DNA of 64,000 nt. It comes from Labrenzia sp. R4_2. GTDB lineage: Bacteria; Pseudomonadota; Alphaproteobacteria; Rhizobiales; Stappiaceae. Position numbers and translations under genes: made by a program. This document shows positions 9,918 through 18,565 of the stretch, one piece after another. Position 1 is the stretch's first letter. The number at the start of each line of letters is the position of its first letter. Below the pieces are notes generated by a model. That model saw only the letters and a list, made by a program, of their open reading frames with translations. It ran no database searches and was not told where the DNA came from. The stretch spans positions 248,001 to 312,000 of the forward strand of contig NZ_JAGHRJ010000003.1 of NCBI RefSeq assembly GCF_017743865.1, written 5' to 3'.

Positions 9918-10934
9918 TTTTTCAAGCCGGGGTGAGCCGTGCGCGTTTGCAAGCGCCGCATACTCCGATGCGATTTCCTCGCGCAGGTGAGCGGGTTCCA
10001 ACAGTTCAGCTCCGGGTCCCAACCAACGGACAAGTGGCAGGATGCGTCCCGGGTCGACGCTCGGGATGCTGATCAGGATCTCACCGTTGGCAATTGGTGT
10101 GAAAACCGCGTGGCGATAATACCAGTCTGCACTCAACCGTTTGGCCTGCCTTGCGGTCAAACGGATCTTGCTGATCTTGTCTTCCTGTTCCCAGCGCCGC
10201 ATTGCATGTGACAACCACGCGCCACCCAAGAGGGACTGGATCGAAAAGTCTTGTGGCGGGCGGAACCGGAAACCGCTGATCTCGAGATCATGAACACGGT
10301 CTGCGCGGTATACTTTCAAGGTGTCCGTGTCGACGCACCGGCCGGCAAGATACCAAAGATCTCGGTCAAACATGACACCTTGCGGCTCGACATCATGGGA
10401 CTTGCGGGTTTGCCGCGAGGGATTGACGTGATCAAACCGAACCCGTCTTGCCTCCAGGATGCCCGTCATGAACCCGTCGAGCGCGCTTTGCCATGCGTCA
10501 GTTGCTTCAGCTTTTGTGCCGGAGTGAAAGATATCGGGCGGGATCGGTTCGATCCCGACAATCCGTTCGGCATCCTTAAGCAGTCCGTGGACCGCCTTGG
10601 GAAGTGTCGCCAGAAGTTTTTGTTCCGCTGAGGAGAGGTCGTTCGCCAGCGGAACGGTTCTGCTTGACCGGGCGAGGGCCATTGCCGTGAGAAGGGCGGC
10701 GGTCTCGTTCCGGGTAAGCGCGACAGGCGGCTGCAAATATCCCTTGGCCAGCCGGTAGCCGCCTTCAGCTCCGCGTTCTGCATCGATCGGAACACCAAGG
10801 GAGATCAGCCGGTCGATGTCCCGATAGACCGTTCTCAAAGAGACGTGAAACCGGTCTGCCAGAACAGTCGCGGGTACGAGTTTGCCGCCGGTCAACAGCA
10901 GCAAAATGCCGAGTGCGCGTTCAATCGGGTTCAT
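9909..10934 (-). CDS. YafY-type transcriptional regulator (HTH-11 + WYL domain)
   Basis: The 341-residue protein begins with a DeoR/HTH-11-like winged helix ([20 protein letters not shown], residues 21-40; then a [12 protein letters not shown] wing) and continues into a WYL domain ([20 protein letters not shown] near 190-210) with a C-terminal extension. WYL domains sense small ligands or nucleic acids. The C-terminus ([17 protein letters not shown]) is typical of YafY/YobV regulators. Its target is not obvious: neighbours are uppP (convergent) and a divergent DUF1127 gene. Confidence 0.88.
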   Translation of the reverse strand: MNPIERALGILLLLTGGKLVPATVLADRFHVSLRTVYRDIDRLISLGVPIDAERGAEGGYRLAKGYLQPPVALTRNETAALLTAMALARSSRTVPLANDLSSAEQKLLATLPKAVHGLLKDAERIVGIEPIPPDIFHSGTKAEATDAWQSALDGFMTGILEARRVRFDHVNPSRQTRKSHDVEPQGVMFDRDLWYLAGRCVDTDTLKVYRADRVHDLEISGFRFRPPQDFSIQSLLGGAWLSHAMRRWEQEDKISKIRLTARQAKRLSADWYYRHAVFTPIANGEILISIPSVDPGRILPLVRWLGPGAELLEPAHLREEIASEYAALANAHGSPRLEKSA

Positions 10935-11082
10935 GAAACAAGGCTCTTCAGAGTTGTAGCGAAAAAAATCATATCCTGAGAACAGAACAAGATCAAACCT
11001 GACTCCCTGCTGTCAGGATTGCCCTGCCAGGATGGTTTCATCCCCGGACAAGACGGGGTGACAATGATCCCGGAGAAGTGAG

Positions 11083-11319
11083 ATGAGCCTTGAGATGGAT
11101 ACCGTTTTCCGCCGCCGTGCCCATAACCGCAGTTTGTTCCTCGCTGCCATTCGTACTTTGGCCGCAGGTGTTCAATTGTATCTGCGCCGCAGGTCAACTG
11201 AGCGGGCTCTTGCACGTTTGAGCAATCAGGAACTGGACGACATCGGTCTTGTGCGAACGAATCGCGGATACCGCGAGCTGCACCATGACCGCCTCGGCGC
11301 GAGCTATTGGAATGACTGA
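11083..11319 (+). CDS. DUF1127 domain small protein
   Basis: The 78-residue basic protein carries the DUF1127 core in its C-terminal half (RALARLSNQELDDIGLVRTN). Such arginine-rich small proteins are common in alphaproteobacteria, and some have been linked to RNA turnover and phosphate or stress responses. AGAAGTGAG precedes the ATG. It is followed by a hairpin and the convergent MFS gene. Confidence 0.85.
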   Translation: MSLEMDTVFRRRAHNRSLFLAAIRTLAAGVQLYLRRRSTERALARLSNQELDDIGLVRTNRGYRELHHDRLGASYWND

Positions 11320-11331
11320 AGAAACAAGAAG

Positions 11332-11355
11332 TCCGGCGCTATCTTATGCGCCGGA
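11332..11355. terminator. terminator between DUF1127 gene and MFS gene
   Basis: An 8-bp perfect stem TCCGGCGC / GCGCCGGA with loop TATCTTAT lies 12 bases after the DUF1127 stop and overlaps the last codons of the convergent transporter gene. The T tail is short on the plus strand, so its strength is uncertain. Confidence 0.55.
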
Positions 11356-12597
11356 TTTCCGTGTCAGGGATTTGATCTCGGGCCGGTTCCAGACAATGAA
11401 CATGACGATCAGTGCGATAATGGACGCGGCCATCACGGTGAAGAATGGCAGGTCCAGATCAATCGCAATCAGCCGGCCGCCCAAGAGTGAGATAACGCCG
11501 GCGACCAGTGTGAAGACGGCGATTGTGACACCCATGATCCAGCCCTGTTCCTCGTCAGTCACCGCCGCCGAATACAGGCCGAGGAACGTCGGATAGGCGA
11601 TGCCGAAGACGAAATAGAAACAGAAAACCGGTACGAACGTCAAAATCGGGTGAGGCGCTGCCACAAACGCAGCTGCCGATAGTGCCCAGACGATAAACGT
11701 CACACTCAAAATGGCCTCTTTGGTCAACCTTTTCTGGACTGGAACAACAAGGAACGTGCTGGAGAAAGCAAGCGCCACTCCAATCGTCAGCATGATCATG
11801 CTGCCGCCGAGCGTCCCATACCCAAACCGGCTTGTCAGATAGTTGTCGACGAAGATGTAGAAGGACAGGTTTGCGATGTGGAAGAACAGGAACACCGCTG
11901 AGAGCCTGACGACAACGGGATAGTTTTTGATCCGCCATAGCAGTTCAAAAATCTCTGACGGCTTGAAAACAAATGGCGCAAGATCCTGCTTTTCATCCTT
12001 GAAGAAGACGAGAACCAGGACAATAGCAATCGCGACCAGGACAAAGCAGGCATAAAACGGCATCTGCAAGCTGGCATAGCTGCCCAGAATAACCGGATCT
12101 GAGAGAAATCCGCCGATCAAGGGGCCGCCGACCAATCCGAAACTGACGCCGGTAATGATGTAGCCCATGTTCCGGTTACGATCCTCTTCATCAACGCTGC
12201 CATCGATCATGGCCGCTTGCGCAATCGGCTGGTTGCCGGCGGTCAGTCCCGTGATTGCTCTGCCGACGATCAGAAGAGTGAAGCTCTTCATGTAAAGTGC
12301 AGCAATGGTCAACGCGTAGCCCGCAAGGGCCCCGACGAGACAGATGAGGATTGCGTTTTTGCGGCCGATGCTGTCGGAAAGCTTCGAAATGTAGGGGGCC
12401 CCGAAAAACCAGCACAAGAAAAAGACGCCTATGATCAGGCCGTAGTTAAAATGCCGTGTGGCCTCAGAGGTTGCGGCCGGGAGCAGTGCCGTATCCGGGT
12501 TCATGATCAAGCTATTGATGATTGGAAACACCAAGCCTTGTCCGAGCAAGTCGACAAACACGACAAACAACAAGGTGATCTTGGCAACAACCGGCAT
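11344..12597 (-). CDS. MFS transporter (TetA/drug-efflux-like)
   Basis: The 417-residue integral membrane protein has about twelve hydrophobic segments. Motif A of the major facilitator superfamily (SKLSDSIGRKNAIL) lies between segments 2 and 3, and a motif C-like GVSFGLVGGPLIGGFL lies in segment 5, the pattern of proton-driven antiporters of the TetA/DHA1 type. Substrate is unknown. It stands alone and is convergent with the DUF1127 gene, so there is no neighbour to suggest the substrate. Confidence 0.85.
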   Translation of the reverse strand: MPVVAKITLLFVVFVDLLGQGLVFPIINSLIMNPDTALLPAATSEATRHFNYGLIIGVFFLCWFFGAPYISKLSDSIGRKNAILICLVGALAGYALTIAALYMKSFTLLIVGRAITGLTAGNQPIAQAAMIDGSVDEEDRNRNMGYIITGVSFGLVGGPLIGGFLSDPVILGSYASLQMPFYACFVLVAIAIVLVLVFFKDEKQDLAPFVFKPSEIFELLWRIKNYPVVVRLSAVFLFFHIANLSFYIFVDNYLTSRFGYGTLGGSMIMLTIGVALAFSSTFLVVPVQKRLTKEAILSVTFIVWALSAAAFVAAPHPILTFVPVFCFYFVFGIAYPTFLGLYSAAVTDEEQGWIMGVTIAVFTLVAGVISLLGGRLIAIDLDLPFFTVMAASIIALIVMFIVWNRPEIKSLTRKSGA

Positions 12598-12656
12598 GTA
12601 TCCGTCTCCACTTAGTCAGCCTATGTGCAGCACCGGATGACCGCAATGCGGTGAAA

Positions 12657-12682
12657 ACAAAAAAGGCGGGCCAAGCCCGCCT
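12657..12682 (-). terminator. rho-independent terminator of the NDUFA9-like gene
   Basis: On the minus strand, an 8-bp stem AGGCGGGC / GCCCGCCT with a TTG loop is followed directly by a run of T residues (AAAAAA on the plus strand), 30 bases downstream of the gene ending at 12712. Confidence 0.85.
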
Positions 12683-12711
12683 GATCTTCCGCTTTTGAAG
12701 CCCAACCGGGC

Positions 12712-13692
12712 TTAGGTGCGATTGGCCTTGTGGGCGTCATACTGGCCATGTTCCCGGAACCGATCGAGATAAGACGGCAGAATAGCGGCCAGGGTTGTTG
12801 GTTCGATGCCAATGCCTGAGAGGGTTCGGCCTTCGGAGATCGCAGCTTCAGACACCACATTGTCTTTCTTGAGCAACTCCACCTGATCCGCCGTTAGCGG
12901 GGACCCGGGCAGATACTGCATGACCTTGCCCATGACTTCGGAAACAGGGAAGGGGATCGGCAGCAGAACGCGAGAGCGCTGTGTGACCTCCAGCATGTCT
13001 TCCAGGCAGTCCCGGAAACTCTTGATCTCTGGTCCGCCGAGTTCATAAACCGAGCCGGGCTGAAGAGTACCGTCAACAGCACGTGCAACAGCTTCGGCGA
13101 TATCACAAACATAGACCGGCTGGAATTTGGTTTCCCCGCCGCCAACCAGCGGTAGGACCGGAGAAATTCTGGCCATGCCGGCAAACTGGTTGAAGAAATT
13201 GTCTTCCGGCCCAAAGACGATCGAGGGCCGCAGGATAATGCTGTCGGGTAGGGTTTCCAGAACACCGGCTTCGCCGACGGCTTTGGACCGGGCATAGGCA
13301 GAGGCGCTCTCAGGATCCGCGCCAATTGCTGAAATGTGGGTAATGCTGTTCAGTCCGGCCGCACGGGCGGCCTCGGCAATGGCGCGGGGCCCGAAGGCCT
13401 GAACAGCATCGAAACTTTGTTTCCCGGTTGGGGCAAGGATGCCGACCGCATTGACAACAGCGTCGGCCCCTTGAACGGCGCGATCGACGGACCAGCGGTG
13501 GCGTAAGTTGGCCTGCACAGCCATGATTTGACCGGGTGCGCCGAGCGGTTGCAGATGGCTGGCGAGATCGGGCCGCCGCACAGCCGCCCGTACACGGTAG
13601 CCGCGCTTAGACAATGCCTGAACGATATGCCGGCCGAGGAAGCCGGATCCACCGAAGACTGTGACGAGTTTTCCGTTAAGGGGTGTGGACAT
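12712..13692 (-). CDS. NAD(P)-binding protein of the complex I NDUFA9 / atypical SDR family
   Basis: The 326-residue protein has an N-terminal Rossmann motif (VTVFGGSGFLGRHIV), the atypical-SDR features NAVGILAPTGKQSF and a YARSK-like segment (SAYARSKAVGEAGV), and the C-terminal NDUFA9-type region (SVYELGGPEIKSFRD). Homologues in alphaproteobacteria resemble the mitochondrial complex I accessory subunit NDUFA9, although bacterial function is mostly unproven. I chose the ATG at 13692; a TTG at 13719 would add nine residues with no family support. Confidence 0.88.
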   Translation of the reverse strand: MSTPLNGKLVTVFGGSGFLGRHIVQALSKRGYRVRAAVRRPDLASHLQPLGAPGQIMAVQANLRHRWSVDRAVQGADAVVNAVGILAPTGKQSFDAVQAFGPRAIAEAARAAGLNSITHISAIGADPESASAYARSKAVGEAGVLETLPDSIILRPSIVFGPEDNFFNQFAGMARISPVLPLVGGGETKFQPVYVCDIAEAVARAVDGTLQPGSVYELGGPEIKSFRDCLEDMLEVTQRSRVLLPIPFPVSEVMGKVMQYLPGSPLTADQVELLKKDNVVSEAAISEGRTLSGIGIEPTTLAAILPSYLDRFREHGQYDAHKANRT

Positions 13693-13867
13693 CGTGAGAA
13701 GGCCCTTTGTCGCGTCCAAAAGCTTTACCCGGCAAAAAGGCCGGGACTTTCCAACAGTCTCTTAGACCGTTGCGTCCGGTGTGTGAAGGGCTGGAGGAAA
13801 AGGATCGAAAAAAGTATAAGACGGCGATTGACAAGCTGCGGGCTGCCCCTTACAAGCCCCCCTCACG

Positions 13868-13954
13868 GCCCAGGTGGCGGAACTGGTAGACGCGCTAGCT
13901 TCAGGTGCTAGTGCCCTTACGGGCGTGGAGGTTCGAGTCCTCTCCTGGGCACCA
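13868..13954 (+). tRNA. tRNA-Leu (anticodon CAG)
   Basis: An 87-base class II tRNA ends in an encoded CCA. The acceptor stem is GCCCAGG/CCTGGGC. The anticodon arm CTAGC-TTCAGGT-GCTAG gives anticodon CAG. A long variable arm follows, and the T arm is GAGGTTCGAGTCCTC. It is free-standing on the plus strand, with no integrase nearby. Confidence 0.97.
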
Positions 13955-13996
13955 AACACACGTTTCAGATCATCCAGTTCGATCCGAAACTCTTCG

Positions 13997-14024
13997 AAAA
14001 AGCTCCGGTTTCCGGAGCTTTTTT
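13997..14024 (+). terminator. rho-independent terminator after tRNA-Leu
   Basis: An AGCTCCGG / CCGGAGCT stem extended by A-T pairs, with a TTT loop and a T run, lies 42 bases after the tRNA 3' end. Confidence 0.9.
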
Positions 14025-14382
14025 CGTATTCGGCGCCCGGTTTTTAAAGAATAATATGACGCCTGCATGTGGTTGCGAATTACGCATCTGCAGCATCTGT
14101 TATGAATGCCGAGTAGCTGAAGACTTAATTGTGTCTTGGGTTGGTCTTTGCTCTTGTTCTAGGCTCAGTCCCGTCGTTCTGCGTACATAATTGCTAATAC
14201 CAATTTAAACACAAGTTAGCGATCTCGAAAGTCAGCTGGCTGAAACAGGCAGTAACGGCATTTTGGTAGTTTTAGCTTAAATCGAAGATATGGAAGATGG
14301 CCGGGTATTGCCCGGCCGTTTTTTTACATTGACCCAGGCGATCGATGTTCTCAAAGCACCCTCGACCAGCCGAGCAGAGTGC
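14025..14382. other. gene-free interval between tRNA-Leu and the CueR promoter
   Basis: No open frame with coding character is seen on either strand. The only structure is the T-tailed hairpin at 14299-14325, listed separately. The stretch 14100-14290 could be transcribed as a small RNA ending at that hairpin, but I see no convincing promoter. Confidence 0.6.
14299..14325 (+). terminator. orphan rho-independent terminator
   Basis: A GGCCGGG / CCCGGCC stem (7 bp) with loop TATTG is followed by G and seven T residues. No protein gene ends nearby on the plus strand, so it would end either read-through from tRNA-Leu or an unannotated small RNA. Confidence 0.7.
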
Positions 14383-14414
14383 TTGACCTTCCTGTGACTG
14401 GAGGGTTTAAGAAT
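14383..14414 (+). promoter_or_regulatory. CueR/MerR-type promoter with operator dyad
   Basis: A -35 TTGACC at 14383-14388 and a -10-like TAAGAAT at 14408-14414 are separated by 19 bases, the long spacer characteristic of MerR-family controlled promoters. Within the spacer lies the dyad ACCTTCC-N7-GGAGGGT, close to the CueR/HmrR copper operator consensus (ACCTTCC...GGAAGGT). It points toward cueR, 158 bases upstream of its ATG, with no other gene between. It therefore most likely drives autoregulated transcription of cueR and perhaps the cytochrome c' gene. Confidence 0.75.
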
Positions 14415-14572
14415 ACAAAGTGAAGTTGTGTTTAAGGGCCAGCATGGCAGGTTAATGATGCCGGTCCTACCGCAGCCGTTGGCGTTTCAAAAAACGGCCA
14501 GAAATCCCTGGCCTACGCTCGTAGTCGACAACGGTTTGCGTCATAAATGCTATAAATAGTGAGGACACATTC

Positions 14573-14971
14573 ATGAACATTGGCGATGCTGCAAAACAAT
14601 GCGGGCTGCCGACGAAAACGATCCGATACTACGAAGACATCAAGTTGGTCGCACCAATGCGCTCAGAAAATGGCTACCGGGATTATTCGGAGACAGATGT
14701 CCAGCGTTTGGCGTTCATACAACGATCGCGAGGTCTCGGCTTCACCATTGATCAATGTCGTGAGCTCTTGTCACTTTATGATGATCGCAATCGGGCAAGC
14801 GCAGATGTCAAAGCGATTGCGCGCCTGAAGATCGACGAGATTGATGCCAAGATCAACGAACTCAAATCCTTGAAGAAAACCCTGAAGTCTCTGGTGGCGA
14901 GTTGCCAGGGTGATGATCGTCCGGACTGTCCGATCATTGATGATCTGGCGGGAGCGATTTCGAGCGGTTAA
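14573..14971 (+). CDS. cueR: Cu(I)-responsive MerR-family regulator CueR/HmrR
   Basis: The 132-residue protein has an N-terminal MerR winged helix (MNIGDAAKQCGLPTKTIRYY), a dimerisation helix near 75-108, and the metal-binding loop CQGDDRPDC followed by PII. The Cys-x7-Cys spacing is that of CueR, which binds Cu(I) or Ag(I) and untwists 19-bp-spacer promoters. GTGAGGAC lies nine bases before the ATG. Normally cueR accompanies a copper ATPase or chaperone. None is adjacent here; the next gene encodes cytochrome c'. Confidence 0.9.
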   Translation: MNIGDAAKQCGLPTKTIRYYEDIKLVAPMRSENGYRDYSETDVQRLAFIQRSRGLGFTIDQCRELLSLYDDRNRASADVKAIARLKIDEIDAKINELKSLKKTLKSLVASCQGDDRPDCPIIDDLAGAISSG

Positions 14972-15092
14972 ACGGTATCTGATGGCAATCGCTGCGAGGC
15001 GGCAGCAGTCTTTGGTGGGTATCTTGTCAATTCCACCGGCGATACACCGCCCTTTAGCGCCCGGGCAAAGTTTGGAAGTGGAAGGCTCTACG

Positions 15093-15554
15093 ATGAATAT
15101 CAGAAAGACTGCAAGCATTTCCGCTGCAATGTTGGCCTTAGGTGTCGCGCTGGCATTTGCGCATGGGGGCGCGACTGGAATTGTCAAAGAGCGGATGGAA
15201 GCCATGGAGGAGATCAGCGCCAGCATGAAACAAGTTGGGCAGATGCTCCGAGGCCAGAAGCCCTTTGATGCGTTGGAAATCGGAGCTGCTGCGGGGATAA
15301 TTGCGGGGCACAGCGGTGACAATCTGACACGGCAATTCCCGCCAGAAAGCCTGATGCCGCCAACTGAAGCGAGCCCGGTCATTTGGGAAAAATGGGAACA
15401 GTTCTCAGGCATCGCAAATGACATGGAAACTGCGGCTATGAGCGTCACGGATGCAGTTCAAAGTGGTGCGGACCGTGACCAGATAGCGACCGCGTTTGGT
15501 CGTCTCGCCCAAACCTGCAAGACTTGCCACGAGACGTTTCGGGTCAAGAAGTAA
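15093..15554 (+). CDS. cytochrome c' family protein (periplasmic)
   Basis: The 153-residue protein starts with a signal peptide (hydrophobic to about residue 22, ending ALAFAHG). It carries the haem-binding motif CKTCH close to the C-terminus, which defines class II cytochrome c / cytochrome c'. Family members form four-helix bundles that bind NO or serve in electron transfer. The ATG at 15093, after GGAAGG, gives a standard signal peptide; the frame stays open upstream but without coding character. It begins 121 bases after cueR on the same strand with no terminator between, so co-transcription from the CueR-type promoter is plausible. Confidence 0.88.
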   Translation: MNIRKTASISAAMLALGVALAFAHGGATGIVKERMEAMEEISASMKQVGQMLRGQKPFDALEIGAAAGIIAGHSGDNLTRQFPPESLMPPTEASPVIWEKWEQFSGIANDMETAAMSVTDAVQSGADRDQIATAFGRLAQTCKTCHETFRVKK

Positions 15555-15692
15555 CGCAACAGTTTTCGGTCGACGCATCATCCAGCCACTTGCGCCCATT
15601 CGTGGCATGTTTTACGTGACGAGAAGTGGCGACCTCTGCGTATGTGTCGTGCACCTATTCGGTCTGAGAAAACTCCAGAAGGAAATGGCGAT

Positions 15693-16313
15693 ATGACAAT
15701 CCGCTACCACAAAGGTGACTTACCGGACTTGAGTGCCTATAAGACGGCATCCGCCGTGGCAGTAGATTCAGAAACGCTCGGATTGAACCCCCACCGGGAC
15801 CGTTTGTGTGTTGTGCAGCTCTCACCTGGCGACGGGTCTGCAGATGTGGTGCAGATCGCTCGCGGGCAAACGGAAGCGCCCAATTTAGCCACATTGTTCA
15901 CCGATCCATCCAAACCGAAGATTTTCCACTTCGCGCGGTTTGACGTGGCTGTTCTTCGTCACTATTTGGGGATTCATGTAACCCCGGTCTGGTGCACCAA
16001 AATCGCTTCGAAACTGGTGCGCACTTACACTGACCGCCATGGATTGAAAGATATTACCCGCGAACTTTTAGGGGTTGAGTTGTCGAAGCAGCAGCAGAGC
16101 TCAGACTGGGCGGCTGAAATACTATCGGATGCGCAATTGGCCTATGCAGCATCAGACGTATTGCATCTGCATGATCTGAAGGCAAAACTTGAGATGATGC
16201 TTGAGCGCGAGGAGCGGACGAATATTGCAGATGCCTGCTTTGACTTCTTGCCGGTTCGTGCGGAACTCGATCTAAAGGGCTGGGAAGAAAACGACATTTT
16301 TGCTCATTCCTGA
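15693..16313 (+). CDS. rnd: ribonuclease D (short, exonuclease domain only)
   Basis: The 206-residue DEDDy 3'-5' exonuclease shows VAVDSETLGLNP (Exo I: Asp and Glu), FHFARFDVAVL (Exo II) and QLAYAASDVLHLHDL (Exo III: Tyr and Asp). It lacks the C-terminal HRDC domains of the E. coli enzyme, as usual for alphaproteobacterial short RNase D proteins. The ATG at 15693 is preceded by AAGGA. It immediately precedes lptC, a conserved order in this class. Confidence 0.9.
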   Translation: MTIRYHKGDLPDLSAYKTASAVAVDSETLGLNPHRDRLCVVQLSPGDGSADVVQIARGQTEAPNLATLFTDPSKPKIFHFARFDVAVLRHYLGIHVTPVWCTKIASKLVRTYTDRHGLKDITRELLGVELSKQQQSSDWAAEILSDAQLAYAASDVLHLHDLKAKLEMMLEREERTNIADACFDFLPVRAELDLKGWEENDIFAHS

Positions 16314-16354
16314 GGAGCCTTCGCCGCCGGAAAGCTGCGTTACTGAGTTCGGGA

Positions 16355-17026
16355 GTGCTGGAGTTGCCTTTGAGCGCAGTGAACCAACAGTTCGGCGGGC
16401 TAAGACCACGCGACATGGAGAGCCGGGTCCAGAGATCCGCACGGCGGCACAGCACACTGGTGCGCGTTCTGCGCTTTCTGTTTCCCGCAATAGGGCTGCT
16501 CATCTTGGCCGGCATGATCGGCGCTGTGGTGTTGTTCAATGTTCTCGGGTCTTTCGGCGCGGCCAATCTCGTTTTGACCAGCGACGGGATCGTGATGGAT
16601 CACCCGAAACTGTCAGGCAATGATGGCGAACGCTCCTATCAGGTAACGGCACGCAAGGCGATCCAGCGCCTTGCCGATCCGAGGATCATTGATCTGGAGG
16701 AAATTCGCGCCGATATCGTGCTTGCACCGGACGAGGGCGCGCGGATAATTTCCCTTAAAGGCATATATAATAACGCTGCGGAAACCCTGCGCCTTTATGA
16801 GGGGGTGCAGCTGAACTGGAGTGAAGGGTATACAGTGGATGTTGAGACGGTCGACGTTGACCTGAAAACAGGTGCGATATCGTCCGACGATCCTATTACC
16901 ATTGGGTCCGGTGAGGCTCAGTTGACCGCCGGAAAAATCGATTACGACAAAGACAAGCAAATCGTTTGGTTTAAAGAGGGCGTCAAGCTGATCCTTTACC
17001 CGGCGACCGAGGACGAAAACCAATGA
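16355..17026 (+). CDS. lptC: LPS export protein LptC
   Basis: The 223-residue bitopic protein has one transmembrane helix (about 45-65, LFPAIGLLILAGMIG) and a periplasmic LptC-type beta-jellyroll (LTSDGIVMDHPKLSG, then repeated strands). It forms the bridge with LptA and the LptB2FG transporter. The GTG at 16355 is the longest start; an ATG at 16415 would still retain the helix. Its stop overlaps the lptA start (ATGA region at 17023-17026). Confidence 0.9.
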   Translation: MLELPLSAVNQQFGGLRPRDMESRVQRSARRHSTLVRVLRFLFPAIGLLILAGMIGAVVLFNVLGSFGAANLVLTSDGIVMDHPKLSGNDGERSYQVTARKAIQRLADPRIIDLEEIRADIVLAPDEGARIISLKGIYNNAAETLRLYEGVQLNWSEGYTVDVETVDVDLKTGAISSDDPITIGSGEAQLTAGKIDYDKDKQIVWFKEGVKLILYPATEDENQ

Positions 17027-17604
17027 TGAAACCGGTCTTTAAATGCGGCTTGGTTGCTTATTCAGTATTGATGCTGGCAATTGCGCCTCTGTCCGCGCAG
17101 ACTTTTTCGGATTCTTTCGCCGGATTTGGGTCAAGCGACGGTCAACCGATCGAGATCGAGTCAAATGAACTCAAGGTCGAAGACCAGACCAAAGTCGCGA
17201 CGTTCATCGGCGATGTCGTGGTGATCCAGGGAGACACACGTCTTGAAACATCGCAGCTGAAGGTTTTCTACGACGGCGATGGTCAGAGTTCTGAGGGCGC
17301 GGACGCAAGCAATGGCGCTGTTCCAGCTCAACAGGAGATTTCGCGGCTTGAGGCAAGTGGCGGTGTTCATATCTCCTCCAAGGACCAGACCGCGACCGGC
17401 GATGCTGCAAACTTCGATATGAAAACCGAAGTCATGGTCATGACGGGGAAAGAAGTTGTCCTCAAGCAAGGCGGTAATGTCGTAGTTGGCAATCGTTTGA
17501 CGGTAAACCTGAAGACCGGTCAGGCCAATTTGAACGCCCCCGCCGACGATGGGCGTGTAAGGGTTCGCATCCTTCCCAATTCAGCGCCCAGCACACAGCA
17601 GTAG
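17023..17604 (+). CDS. lptA: LPS transport periplasmic protein LptA
   Basis: The 193-residue protein has a signal peptide ending APLSAQT, and an OstA/LptA domain beginning PIEIESNELKVEDQTKVATF and continuing through FIGDVVVIQGDTRLE. LptA forms the periplasmic bridge for lipopolysaccharide. A low-complexity insertion (GQSSEGADASNGAVPAQQ) around residue 87-105 interrupts the strand pattern. It is translationally coupled to lptC. Confidence 0.92.
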   Translation: MMKPVFKCGLVAYSVLMLAIAPLSAQTFSDSFAGFGSSDGQPIEIESNELKVEDQTKVATFIGDVVVIQGDTRLETSQLKVFYDGDGQSSEGADASNGAVPAQQEISRLEASGGVHISSKDQTATGDAANFDMKTEVMVMTGKEVVLKQGGNVVVGNRLTVNLKTGQANLNAPADDGRVRVRILPNSAPSTQQ

Positions 17605-17685
17605 TGCCGGACAGTCATCGGTAATGTATTTCGTATCTAATGACTTCAACAGCGCCCCATTGTGGTGCGAACGGATAGAACATAA

Positions 17686-18483
17686 GTGAACCGGCCTCCT
17701 ATGGACAATTACGATTTCGAACATGGCCTTACTGGTGCCGCGGCACCAGCTGAAGATCTGTCCAACGCACTCGTGGTTGATGGGATTGGCAAAACCTATG
17801 GCCGCCGTCAGGTGGTGAAGCATGTTGGCTTGATGGTTCGGCCGGGGGAGGCCGTTGGTCTGCTCGGCCCGAATGGTGCTGGCAAGACAACGACCTTTTA
17901 TATGATCACCGGCTTGATCCGGCCGGACCAGGGCAAGATTTACCTCGAAGGATTCGACATTACCCGCATGCCGATGTACCGCCGGGCTCGGCTGGGGATT
18001 GGGTATCTGCCTCAGGAAGCATCCATCTTTCGCGGATTGACCGTGGAAGAAAACATACGTGCGGTCCTTGAGGTGATCGAGCCGAACCGGAAACAGCGCA
18101 AGGAAGACCTGGATTCCCTTCTGGCGGAATTCGGTCTGACTCACCTACGCAAATCTCCAAGTATCGCGCTGTCTGGCGGTGAGCGCCGCCGTGTGGAAAT
18201 TGCCCGCGCTCTGGCAAGCCGTCCATCATTTATGTTGCTCGATGAACCGTTTGCGGGGATCGATCCAATTGCTGTCGGTGACATTCAGCAGCTGGTCCGC
18301 CATCTCACAAAGCGCGGTATTGGCGTGTTGATTACGGATCACAATGTCCGGGAGACGCTCGGACTGATCGACCGGGCCTATATTATTGCTGCCGGAGAGG
18401 TTCTGACCGAAGGGCTTCCGCGGGACATTGTGTCAAACCCAGATGTCCGCCGACTTTATCTTGGTGAGCAGTTTACCCTTTGA
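17686..18483 (+). CDS. lptB: LPS export ABC transporter ATPase LptB
   Basis: The 265-residue cytoplasmic ATPase has Walker [11 protein letters not shown], the Q-loop region [10 protein letters not shown], the ABC signature [15 protein letters not shown] and Walker [13 protein letters not shown], followed by a switch histidine ([10 protein letters not shown]). It energises LPS extraction by LptFG, which are not in the window. The start is GTG at 17686 or ATG at 17701. It belongs to the lptC-lptA-lptB-rpoN series. Confidence 0.95.
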   Translation: MNRPPMDNYDFEHGLTGAAAPAEDLSNALVVDGIGKTYGRRQVVKHVGLMVRPGEAVGLLGPNGAGKTTTFYMITGLIRPDQGKIYLEGFDITRMPMYRRARLGIGYLPQEASIFRGLTVEENIRAVLEVIEPNRKQRKEDLDSLLAEFGLTHLRKSPSIALSGGERRRVEIARALASRPSFMLLDEPFAGIDPIAVGDIQQLVRHLTKRGIGVLITDHNVRETLGLIDRAYIIAAGEVLTEGLPRDIVSNPDVRRLYLGEQFTL

Positions 18484-18565
18484 TGACAAGGCGCGTGCAA
18501 GTTTGTATCTTGTGATCATAAGCAAGAAGCAGACCAACCGAACCTGACGAGCGCCCGGGACATCA

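Noticed and set aside
13954-13997. Integrative element at tRNA-Leu
   Set aside because: No integrase and no duplicated 3' end of this tRNA is found within the window.
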